DNA from: Anaeramoeba ignava | Taxonomy: Eukaryota > Metamonada > Anaeramoebidae | Assembly: GCA_028826165.1 (NCBI GenBank) | Contig: JAPDFW010000128.1 | Coordinates: 62,001-126,000 of the forward strand | Length of the DNA stretch: 64,000 bases | Direction: 5' to 3' | Shown here: positions 23,201-36,024 of the stretch, piece by piece | How the letters are laid out: each line of letters opens with the position of its first letter | How positions within the stretch are numbered: the first letter of the stretch is position 1 | Notes under the pieces: generated by a model | Told to the model about the DNA's origin: nothing | The model's database searches: none | The model's input: only the letters and a program-made list of their open reading frames with translations | Position numbers and translations under genes: made by a program

Positions 23201-26200
23201 TTAAATGAATTTCTACCTAAAATTGCAATTCTAATTAATACTTTAATTGATTCAATGTTTTTAGGTTTAATTTCAGCTGTGCTTCTTAATAAAGTAAAGC
23301 TTGTTAATGATTTAACAAAAATACTTCTTTCTAAATCCATATAAAATAATCCTGCAATTTTAATAGCATATCTAAAACCAGCAAGACATTCTTTAGCAAT
23401 TTTTATATCATCAGTTTCTTCAAGTATTGATGAAAAAGAAGCTAAAATATCTCTCCATGCAATTTCAAACATTGGTCTTGCATGAGCAACATGAGTTGCT
23501 GTATAAAATAAAGGATCATTAAATAATGTTTGTTGATTAAATAGTTCTTGAGATTTTTGGATCATTTTTTCACTTTCTTGAAGAAATAATTCAACTTTTT
23601 GTTTTGGAGTTAAAAATTCTAAATAATTTATAAAAAAGAAAATATTAAATTTTTTGAAATTTGAAATTAGAAATTTTTTCTAAATTTTTCTACCATCTCT
23701 TTGAGAAAGATGAAATTCTTTTTCATCACCATCCATTTTCATTTCAATAGAAATAACATCATCATAAATTTTAGAAAGAAATTCAGGAGGAAGATCATTT
23801 CCAGAATCAATTCCTCTATTATTAGAAATAAATTCTTCTTTTGTCATTTTATTCTTAATTCTAGAACTATGTGCATCAGTATGAAGCATAATAACAGCAT
23901 AAGCCATTACATAAGCAGTATCTGCACTTGAAAAAATATGTGGATTATTTTGACAAAATTTCTCTGAAAATTTTTCCATTATTCTGTCTATTTTTTGTGA
24001 TTCTCCTGGAAGTCGAAATCCTAATAAAAAGTTTCTTAACGCTGAATAAAAATCCATTCCTGTAAAATCTAATGTATCAACCCAATTATGTAAAACCTGT
24101 AAGCAAAAAGGATTTGGATTTCCTAAATATTCTCCTATTTGTAATTTGCTTAAACCTTCTGTGTTTCTCATAAAATTTGTAATTGCTTCAACTGTATTTT
24201 CTAATTGATTATTTTCAATTAAAAATGCAATTCCCTTTTTTTGATTTGATTTGATTTTAAATAAATATTTTAATTTAATTAATTTAATTTAATTAAATTT
24301 ACTCGTCGAGAAGAACGATTAAACAATTCAATTCCTTGTTCAAATATTTTTTTATCTTCAAATTGTTTTTCAAGAGTTTCAGGTAATTTCACATTTAATT
24401 GTGATTTTTCTTTTTTTCCAATAAAACTTTTTAAATGATAAGAAGATAATCTAAGTTGAGAAGAAACCTTATTTTTAGCAATATGAACTTCATCATCATC
24501 ATCAATATTAACATTATCATCAGTAATTTTCTGATTTTCAAATTGAAATTGGTCTTCTTTGTCCTCATTTTGTGATTCACTTTGATGAGGTATTTGTATT
24601 TCAGAAAATTCATCTTCTGTAGTTGAAAAATCAGAAGGATGTTTTGGATCATTTAATTTTCCTTTTGATTTCATTTCATTTTCATTTAAACCCAAATCTT
24701 CACTCCAAAGCATTGTTGATTTTGTAATTGTAAATAAAATTCTCAAACAAAATTTTCGGAGTGATGCATGTTGTTCATTTGTCATCCAATTTTCCATTTC
24801 TTGTCTATATATTTCACGAGACATTTTGGATAATATTTGAACTAATCGTTCAAAAATACTTGATGATATTGTTTTTGTTCCACAATCATAATTTACAAAG
24901 ATATCAACGATATTTTGTGGATCTTTGCATATATTTAAAAAGGTTTTTAGTAAATATCCCTTTTGTTGATATGTACTATTTTTACTTTCAAGAATTTGAA
25001 GGAAATTATTCAAAAAAACTCCAATTTCATTCTTTTTTTTTTAAAAAGAAATATTAATATTTAAATTAAAATTAAAATTAAAATTAAAATATTTTTTACT
25101 TTCAAATAATATCTAAAAATATTGAATAAGGAATTGAAAAGAGAATAAACAATTTTAAGAACAGGAATTGTTGAAGAAACTCCATTTTTTAAAACAGAAA
25201 CACATAATTCTTGTTTAACTTTCAAAATGAAATCTTGAGATGAATGAAATTCAATACTACTATTCAATACCATTTGATTTAAAAGCTCCAAACTTAAAAT
25301 TTTTCCACGAAGACTTTCTGAATTTGATTTTAAAGATTCTTTACAAAAATAAGAAAGAATTAAACCTCCATCTTGAATATCGTTTTGTGATATTTCTCTT
25401 GAATTATCTTGAATTAATTTATCTTTTTTTAAGTTATTTTTTTGATGTTTTTTAGTTTTGAGTTTAATATTTTTATCTTCATCAATAACTTGAGGTTTTG
25501 TTATTTGATTTTGATTTTGATTTTGATTTTGATTTAAATTTTTTTCATTTTCATTTTCATTTTGATTTTCATTATTTTTTAAATTTTGATTTTCTTTCTT
25601 TTTTTGATTTTGATTTTGATTTTGATTTATTTTTGTCATGCTTGGATCAAATTTTAAAACAGCATTTACTAATTGAACTAAAAGACCTTTTGCTGTTAAT
25701 TGATTATTTTGATTTTTGCTTTGTGTATAAACTGCAAAAAATGTTTTTGTAATTTTTAATAAACTTTCTCCACGAATTTCAACTTTTTTATTTATAACAA
25801 TTTCAAATAAAGTCTAAAAGAGAAAAATTTTAATAATTTTTAATAAATTTTTAATAAATTTTAATAATTTATTACTTGAATTGCTTTTAATTTTGTAATT
25901 TCATCTGATAAATTTGAACAATGAATAATATCATCAATTGCAATATCAACAATTCGTTGAGAATTATTATCAGGAAAATAAAAATCTTGAGTAAAATAAT
26001 TATAACTTGCCATTTTCTAAATAAAATGAAAGAAAAAATTTTTTTAAATTGATTTTTAAATTCAAATTCAAATTCAAATTGATTTTTAAATTCAAATTGA
26101 TTTTCAAATTGATTTTTAAATTAAAATTTTACATGAAGTGCATTAAGTGAAGCAGTAATAAATTTTGAGTTTTTGAAATTAATTGCTAAATGAAATGGTT

Positions 26201-26686
26201 CAAAAAAGAAATTATTTTTATAATTTTTAATTTATTTCTGAAAATTTAAATAGAATTTATTTTAAAATTAAATTTTAAATTTTAAATTTTGGTTTTAAAT
26301 TGATTTTTTTACTTGGTTTTTTGAGCAAAATCTAATTTTAAAAGAAAAAATTTTAATTTTAATTTTAATTTTAAATTTTAATTTTAATTTTAATTTTTAC
26401 TTGGTTTTTTGAGCAAAATCTAATTTTAAAAGAAAAAATTTTAATTTTAATTTTAATTTTAATTTTAATTTTAATTTTAATTTTAATTTTAATTTTAATT
26501 TTAATTTTAATTTTAATTTTAATTTTAATTTTTATTTTTATTCTCATTTTTAATTGAAAAATCAAAACAAAAAAAAAATTTTTTACCTAAAGCCTCTTTA
26601 CAAGAATTTCTTAAAGGTTTAAATTTATTTGAATTTCCAGATTTTCCTTGAATTTCATTTAAAGCAATTTTAATAAAAGGAAGCAT
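20282..26686 (-). CDS. BIG/Sec7-family Arf guanine-nucleotide exchange factor (at least 9 exons)
   Basis: Large ARF-GEF acting at Golgi/endosomal membranes, in the canonical order DCB, HUS, Sec7, HDS. The seven 3' exons are 26016-25876, 25813-25100, 25031-24303, 24234-23694, 23618-23217, 23105-22961 and 22886-20282. Their phases join exactly and, counted from the internal ATG at 26013, they give 1757 residues. Upstream, 26686-26587 (MLPFIKIALNEIQGK ... LRNSCKEAL) and about 26210-26133 (FEPFHLAINFKNSKFITASL) match the DCB start, but I could not join them without a stop; a duplicated 19-nt microexon lies between them. HUS box: EIGVFLNNFLQILES, then DIFVNYDCG. Sec7: GIAFLIENN, MDFYSALRNFLLGFRLPGE (glutamic finger), AYAVIMLHTDAHS, NKMTKEEF. 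HDS: DGNYLQDSWFEILKCLSQLE and SIDRIFTNTAKLNDEAII. An N/Q-rich linker (about 25640-25520) lies in the DCB. Total about 1830 aa, normal for BIG proteins. Confidence 0.93.
26311..26447 (-). repeat. Tandemly duplicated microexon candidate in the BIG gene
   Basis: A roughly 49-bp block starting ACTTGGTTTTTTGAGCAAAA occurs at 26311 and again at 26399 (88-bp spacing). On the minus strand each copy reads AG, then 19 nt encoding (D)FAQKT, then GTAAAAA, so splice sites are copied too. Spacer sequence is AATTTT repeat. Confidence 0.6.
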
Positions 26687-26859
26687 TTAAATTTAATTTA
26701 AAAAAAAAAATAAAGTAAAAAAATGAAAAATGAAAAAATAAAAATGAAAAAAAAAATATTTTTTGAAATTTTTTTAAATAAAAATACGTTTTTTCAATTT
26801 AAATTTTAAATCTAAAAATCTAAAAATTAAGAATTGAAATTTTTAATTTGCAAAAATTT

Positions 26860-28828
26860 TTATTTTTTCATTTGAATTTTTTGTAAAGTTTCTTTGATTA
26901 ATTTTGAATTTTGTTTGTGAAATTCAATTTGATTTGAAACAAAATCTTTTAAAGAATTTTGGAAACTACTTGCATGTTGAGTATGAAAAAAATCAATTTC
27001 TGTAAGAGAAATTATCAAATTTTTTGCAAGTTTTGATTCCTTTTCATTAAATTGATTTTGATTAATGCTAATATTATTGATGATATTAATATTATTTTTG
27101 GATTCAATATTTTGAATTTTTTTATCATCATTTTCAATTGAAATTTTTGATAGATTTTCTTTTGATTCTTTTTCTTGTTTGATTTTCAATTCATTTCGAT
27201 AATTTATGTGATATTTCTTCTCGAGAAATTGTGATATTTTATTTTTTTGTGAGTATTCCAAACTTTCTTGAATAACTTGTGATTCTTTTATATAATCCAT
27301 AATTGGTTCAACAAAATTTTCAGTTTCATTTTTCATTTTATGTTTCCATAAATAAGATATTTTTTGGCAACATTCAGAAACCAAATTAAACATGTTTTTC
27401 CATTGTGTTTGTTCTTGAATAGTGTTGATTTTCCAACAGAAATTTGTTTTATGGATTGAATCCAAAATTGTCCCTAATTTGTCAAAAAGGTGAAAAATTT
27501 CATCGTAGTGATTATTTGTCATTTGAGAAGCGAAATTCTCAAGAATGCGCATGTTTTTATCAAATGCAATATTGATTCTTTGGAATTGAAACAGCTCTTT
27601 TATTTGAGTTTCTTTTAGTTGAATATTTGGAGAAAAAATAACATGATCCAAAAATGGTTCCATATTTTTCATTTTTTTCCTAATTAAATTTTTCCCAATT
27701 TTCCAATTTTTATGATCAGGTGCATATATAAAATGAAGGAATATCGGTGATTTTTGTAAAACTGGATGAAGAGCAACTCTATTAAGAAATGATTCTAATT
27801 TTCGTCTTCTTTTGTTCAAAACTTTTTTCTCAAATCTTCCTCCAATTTGTTTTTCAGGTAAAACTGGAATTGGAATTAATTTATATCTTGTTTGCATTCT
27901 TTCTCTAATCCAAAGGAAATGTTTAAATCTTTGTTTGACGATTACATCCTTATATTTATATTTTTTTAAAAAAATTATATTATTTTAAAATTATATTTAT
28001 ATTATTTTTTATTATTTTTTTACATCATGAATTATTTCATAAAGTGAAAATTTTTTTAATCCTTTATATTTTCCCATTTTTGTTGGTTCTTTAACTTTAA
28101 ATATTTTTGATTTTTTTGATGATAATTTTTTCCATTTAAAATTATCCTAATTTTGAAAATGTAAATTTTAAATAAATAATTAATTAAATTCAAATTAAAT
28201 TCAAATTAAATAAAAATTTTTTACAAGAATTTCGAAATTTTGTTCTTTAAATTCAAATGTATATTCTTGAGGATTAGTTTGAATATGATGATGATCATCT
28301 AAAAGAAAATTTAAAAGGAATAAAAATTTAAAATCAAAAAAGAAGAAAAAAATTACTTGAAATATTTGAAGTAATTAATTTTTGTTCGAATTGATTTTCA
28401 TTTTGAATTTGATTTTCATTTTGATTTTCATTTTGAATTTGATTTTCAATTTTATTTTCATTTTGATTTTCATTTTGATTTTCATTTTGATTTTCAATTT
28501 CATTTTGATTTTGATTTTGATTTTGATTTTGATTTTGATTTTCATTTTGATTATTTTCATTTTCATTTTCAATTTGATTTTCATTTTCATTTTCATTTTC
28601 ATTTTCATTATTTTCATTTTCATAATTTTCAAATAAAGGAAAATTTTCAAATTCTTTTAAATTTTTAACACAATCTTTTGGAAAAAAACCAACAACATCT
28701 TCTAATTCACCAATAAACCAACCAGAATCATGTTCTTTAAGGATTTTTACAACATCTCCTTTTTGAAGTGTCAGTTCATTTTCTTCTTGAGAAATAAATG
28801 GAAAAATTACAATTGCAAAAGAAGTCAT
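26860..28828 (-). CDS. SH3-PX-BAR sorting nexin, SNX9/18/33-like (4 exons)
   Basis: Membrane-remodelling endocytic adaptor. Exons 28828-28357, 28298-28225, 28146-28024 and 27948-26860 (phases 1, 0, 0) sum to 1758 nt, that is 585 aa, close to the 575-630 aa of the family. Residues 1-60 are SH3 (FAIVIFPFISQEENEL, GWFIGELEDVVGFFPKDCV). About 70-150 is an N-(E/Q) linker where metazoan SNX9 has its low-complexity region. PX follows (VKEPTKMGKYKGLKKFSLYE, VKQRFKHFLWIRERM, PIPVLPEKQIGGRFEKK, RRKLESFLNRVALHPVL). A C-terminal BAR domain is formed by long helices to 26860. The PX phosphoinositide-binding region (KQRFKHF ... RRKLESFL) is basic and looks intact. The start is the first ATG before the SH3 fold. 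Confidence 0.92.
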
Positions 28829-28981
28829 CGTTAAATAATTAATAAAATAATTAATAAAATTAAAAAATGAAAAAAAATTTAGGAAAATAAAGAAAAGAGA
28901 AAAAAATGAAAAAAAAATATTTGAAAAAAAAAATTTTTATTTAAAAAAAAAAGAGCAAAAAAAAAAAAAAATTTGGATTGT

Positions 28982-30497
28982 TTATTTTCTTTTTTTGTTT
29001 CTTTTTTTATTTTCTTGTTTTGTTTTCTTTTGAATTTTTTCTGTTTCATTTTCTTTTGTAGTTGTTGAATATTGAATTGCTTTTTCTTTTAATGTATCTA
29101 AAATTTTTGCAAATATGGTTACAACTTGTTTATAATATTTAGTTAAAAATTTTTCAATTTGTGGTTCATGATCATTTACAAATTTTGTAATTGGTTGAAA
29201 AACAAGATCAAGAATTTTTTCTGTTTGTTCATTTTGTTTATAAATCTTTAATTAAATTTAAATAAAAATAAATAAAAATAAAAAATTAGGGAAAATAAAT
29301 TAAAATATTTGATGAAATAAATTAAATTGAATATTGAAATGAATATTAAATATTAAATTGAATATTGAATTAAATATTAAATTGAATATTGAATTGAATA
29401 TTGAATATTGAATTAAATGAATATTGAATTAAATTGAATTGAATATTGAATATTGAATTGAATATTGAATTGAATATTAAATATTGAATTGAATATTGAT
29501 TTAAATATTGAATATTGAATATTGAATATTGAATATTGAATATTGAATTGAATATTAAATTCAATATTGAATATTGAATTGAATATTAAATATTGAATAT
29601 TGAATTGAAGAATATTGAATAAGAAATTGAATTGAATTGAATATTGAATTGAATATTGGAATGAATATTGAATGAATATTGAATATTGAATATTGAATTG
29701 AATATTGAATATTGAATTGAATTGAATATTGAATATTGAATATTGAATTGAATTGAATATTGAATTGAATATTGAATATTGAATATTGAATATTGAATAT
29801 TGAATATTGAATATTGAATTGAATATTGAATTGAAATTGAATTGAATTGAATATTGAATATTGAATTGAATATTGAATTGAAATTGAATGAATATTGAAA
29901 TGAATATTGAATCGAAATTGAATTGAATATTGAATGAATCGAATTGAATATTGAATATTGAAATATTGAATTGAAATTGAAAATTGAATATTGAATATTG
30001 AAAAATTAAAAATTATTTGATGAAATAATTGAAAAATTGAATATTGAAATAAGATTAAAATTAAAATAATTGATGAAATAATTAAAATTGAAATAATTGA
30101 TGAAATAATTAAAATAATTGATGAAATAATTAAAATAATTGATGAATTAATTAAAATAAGATTTAAATTGAAATAATTAAAATAAATTGAGAATTAATTC
30201 AATTTAAAAAGTAATTGTTTTTATTTTTTGATTTTTTTATTTATAAATTCTTACAAAAAGTTCAATTGAAATAAGCATTATCATTAATGATTTTGCCCAA
30301 AAATAAAAGGGAATCCAAGCAATAAGTAAATCTCCAAATGTTTCTATTGCTTTAAATGATGAAAAAAAAACCCAATATTTAAATAAAACTGTAATTTTAT
30401 CTTTTTGATTTGTTTGAACATTTTTAAGTGAAACATAAATAGGAATAAGCCAACCAAAAACAAAAATAAGTAATTTTGAAATTAAATGAGAAGCCAT
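28982..30497 (-). CDS. REEP/DP1/HVA22-family ER-shaping protein (2 exons)
   Basis: Small reticulon-like hairpin protein that curves ER tubules. Exon 1 is 30497-30255 (81 codons). The intron is 30254-29246 (GTAAGA ... TTAAAG, phase 0, 1009 nt). Exon 2 is 29245-28982 (87 codons plus stop), total 168 aa. Exon 1 carries the TB2/DP1/HVA22 signature: IPIYVSLKNVQTN, then LFKYWVFFSSFKAIETFGDL and WIPFYFWAKSLMIML. Exon 2 restores the family's continuation (IYKQNEQTEKILDLVFQPIT, NDHEPQIEKFL) and ends in a Lys-rich tail. The ORF that reads through the donor stops after RIYK and should not be used. Confidence 0.88.
29290..30050. repeat. GAATATT/GAATT repeat in the REEP-like gene intron
   Basis: About 750 bp of GAATATT, GAATTGAATATT and related units on the plus strand. 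It fills most of the single 1-kb intron and grades into GATGAAATAATTAAAAT repeats up to about 30180. Confidence 0.85.
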
Positions 30498-30705
30498 TAA
30501 AGGAAAAAAAGGAAAAAAAGAAAAAAGGAAAATTTTAAAACAAAATTTTTAAAAAGGAAAAAAAAATGAAAAAAAAAATAATTTTTTTAAGTTTTTCATT
30601 TTTTCATTTTTTTTAATCATAAAAAAAAATTTTGTTTTAATTTTTAATTTTTAATTTCTTCATTTTTTTTTTTAAACAACAAAAACGAAAAAATTTTTTT
30701 TAATT

Positions 30706-33258
30706 ATGAATCAAAATCAAAATCAAAATCAAAATCAAAATCAAAATCAAAATCAAAATCAAAATCAAAAAATTTTAATTCAAGAAAAAAATTCATTTAA
30801 TACAAATTTAACTCATTTAGATGAAAATTTTTTGATAAGTTCAGATGATAATTTTCAAGAAGAAACATTTAATTTTGATGGAGAAGAACTTTTAAGTGAT
30901 AATATTAATAATTCGAACAATAAAATCAATGAAAATAATGAAAATAATGAAAATAATGAAAATATAAATGAACAAATTCAATTCAAAGAATTTGGAAAAA
31001 AATCAATTATTCAAAATAAAGATGATCAAATCAAAACAGAAGAAAAAGACCATCAAATTCAATCAAAAAGTAGTGAAAAAAAACAAGAAAATTTATTAAA
31101 AAGAAAAATGCAAAATTCTCCAATGAATTCAAGAATTAATTTGTCAAATCAAAAAGAATTTATTGAAAATCAACAATCAAATCCAAAACAAGAATATATA
31201 CAGAATGAGCATTTAATTCACAGTTATCATCATCAAGTTGAACCAACAGCACCACCTTTAGAAACAGAAAACCAAAATCAAAATTTCAAAATCAAAATCA
31301 AAATCAAAATCAAAATCAAAATCAAAATCAAAATCAAAATCAAAATCAAAATCAAAATCAAAATCAAAATCAAAATCAAAATCAAAATCAAAATCAAAAT
31401 CAAAATCAAAATCAAAATCAAAATCAAAATCAAAATCAAAATCAAAATCAAAATCAAAATCAAAATCAAAATCAAAATCAAAATCAAAATCAAAATCAAA
31501 ATCAAAATCAAAATCAAAATCAAAATCAAAATCAAAATCAAAATCAAAATCAAAATCAAAATCTAAAATCAAAATTAAAATCAAAAAATCATTCAACAAC
31601 CCCATTCTTATGAAAAACATCACCCAAAATTTAATGGTAATTATCAAAGAAGAAATGTCTCTAGATCTCTTAATAAATCATTTTCAAAAAAAGGAAAAAA
31701 ATCACAAAAGAAAAAAGAGATCGAAGAAAAAAGCAATTTATCAACAATACAAAAACAAAAAGAAGCAGGAAAAATAATTGCAGATTCATTGCAACAAATC
31801 TTCACACAAGCAAAAACTATTTATCCAAATGAAGATAATGAAAGTGAAACAGCACCAAAATATGATTTGCTTTATGTTAATGATCAATTAAATTATTTTG
31901 GATTCCAAACAATTCCAAATGAATCATATCAAAATGAAAATGAGCAAAGAAAATGTCTTATTCAAAGATTAGTTGAGTTATTAGAGAGTTTGAAGCAAAA
32001 AGAAGAAAATATCCAACATTTAAATCAAGAAAATTTTGGTATTCAACAAAAAATGGATGAATTAAACAAAATGAATCAACAATATATTCAAGAAAATCAA
32101 ATGCTAAAAGATAAGATAAATGATCTTGATAATGAGAATGAGAAATTAAAGAAAGAAAACCAAGAAATTTCTGAGAAATTAATTAAAAAAAAACAAGTAA
32201 AACAACAACAACAACAACAACAATTACCCAATTTAGGAAGGAGATTATCAGTTCAAGAACAAGCCAAATATGATCAAGCACAAGTTCTTAAATCCCTTGT
32301 CAATTCTCAAAACTCTCCCAATTTACAAAATCAAAGAATTCGGGTTCTCAGTCAAAGTTTAAATGATCAACAATTATCACCTCGAAATTTCTTATCAAAT
32401 ATTTCTGCAATAAATTCCCAAGATTATCAATCAAATCAAGCAACAGAAATTTTGGAATCAGTTCAATCAAGTTTAAAAGTGAATGATTATTCCTTGATTA
32501 TCCCCAAAATTAGCAAAATGAAAAAGCAAGTTAGTGAACATGAAAAATTTCTTGATGAAGTTTTTTCATTGATTGAACCACTTGATTTTGATAATGAAAA
32601 TCAAATGAATTTTTTCACTAAAAACTTATATCAGCAAAACACAAGTGTTTTTGATTACAAATCAAACCAAATCAAGCAAAGATTAAACAGTTGGCAAGAA
32701 GCAATTGCGAATATGAAAAAATTGAGAGATTTCCAACAAAAAGTTTCTAAAGAATTAAATCGAGCAAGTCTTTATGATGCAAATCAATTTTCAATTTTAA
32801 CAAGTACAATTGAATCTTTTCAAAATTCATTTAGAGGACTTTTAAGAAATTCAAATCGAACAAAATCACAAGTTTCATTGGAAAAAATGATTAACCAAAT
32901 TCGAGAAATTGTTGATTTTTATATTTCTCATTCCAAAATGAACCCAAATGAAAATCAATTTGAAAATCAACAGAATTTAAATTATTATAATCGTGATTCT
33001 TCTTTTAAACCTTCTATTCATTCTTTTACTCGAGAAGCACAAATCATCAATCATTTCCAACAACTTTTTTCAATTTCTTCAATTGATGATGTTATTACTT
33101 CAATGAATAACTTATTTTTGGAAGTTAAAGAAGCAAATAGTAGATTACAAACTTTAAAGGAAACTTTAAGTCTTGATTCAAATTCTTCATTTAATGATTG
33201 TATTGAAGAAATTTATGATTTGATTTATTACGCAAAAATTTCAAAAGAAAAAAAGTAA
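30706..33258 (+). CDS. CEP70-like centrosomal coiled-coil protein, frame broken at a repeat
   Basis: Candidate centrosome/microtubule-organising protein. The N-terminus is an NQ array followed by a disordered region to about 31270. A 300-nt CAAAAT array follows. After the array the same frame resumes (HSYEKHHPKFNGNYQRR) and enters YDLLYVNDQLNYFGFQTI, which resembles the CEP70 'W..lN..L...GF' start of its coiled coil. The C-terminus HFQQLFSISSIDDVITSMNN, then LFLEVKEANSRLQTLKETLS, fits the CEP70 C-terminal 'HFQ.LFDV.S..gv..rMNE.Y..l.E..n..r.L' pattern. Frame problems: one base shift at about 31286 turns NQNQ into KIKI, and TAA codons occur at 31564 and 31576. I treat it as one gene with array errors or real lesions. 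Confidence 0.6.
31275..31590 (+). repeat. Near-perfect CAAAAT array
   Basis: About 48 almost identical hexamers, the most homogeneous array in the window. It is flanked by the single-base shift (AATTTCAAAATC) and, at its 3' end, by AATCTAAAATC and AAATTAAAATC variants that create TAA codons in the gene frame. Confidence 0.9.
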
Positions 33259-33343
33259 AAAAAAAAAACAAACAAATTAAGAAAAAGCAAAAAAAAAAAA
33301 ATTAACTTCAAAGAAATTTTACAATTAAAAAAAAAAAAGCAAA

Positions 33344-33368
33344 TAAAAAAAGTGGAACAAAAAAAAAA
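33344..33368 (+). promoter_or_regulatory. Recurrent AAAAGTGGAACAAAAA motif, 3' flank of CEP70-like gene
   Basis: The same 20-mer core occurs at 4871-4890 (about 80 nt after the RNF213-like stop), here (about 86 nt after the CEP70-like stop) and at 33451-33470. Each copy is followed within about 25 nt by a T-rich tract. A role in 3'-end formation is inference from position. Confidence 0.35.
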
Positions 33369-33486
33369 TTTTTTTCTTTTTCTCTTTATTATTCTTATTC
33401 TTATTATTATAATAATAATATTAGTTAGTTTTAAATAAAAAGTAAAAAAAAAAAAAAGTGGAACAAAAAAATGGACAAAATATTTT

Positions 33487-35820
<2,334 letters not shown>

Positions 35821-36024
35821 TTTTTTTTATAACGAAAATAAAAGAAAAATAAAATAAGAAAACTTATTTGAATTAATAAATTGTTGGAAATTAAAAAATA
35901 AAGAAAAAAAATGAAAAAATGATTTTTTAAAAAATAATTTTTGATTTAAGTTTTTTATTTGATTTTTTTTTTTTGGATTTTGAAAAGAAAAAAGAAACAT
36001 TGCTTTTTTTTTTTAAAAGAAAAA

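Noticed and set aside
26013-26013. ATG at 26013 as the start of the BIG protein
   Set aside because: Upstream segments at 26686-26587 and 26210-26133 match the DCB N-terminus and an AG acceptor (26018-26017) joins in frame, so this Met is internal.
29370-29564. Minus-strand Ser-Ile-Phe-Asn-rich frame
   Set aside because: GAATATT repeat inside the REEP-like intron.
31258-31647. Minus-strand DFDFDF frame of 129 codons
   Set aside because: Antisense reading of the CAAAAT array in the CEP70-like gene.
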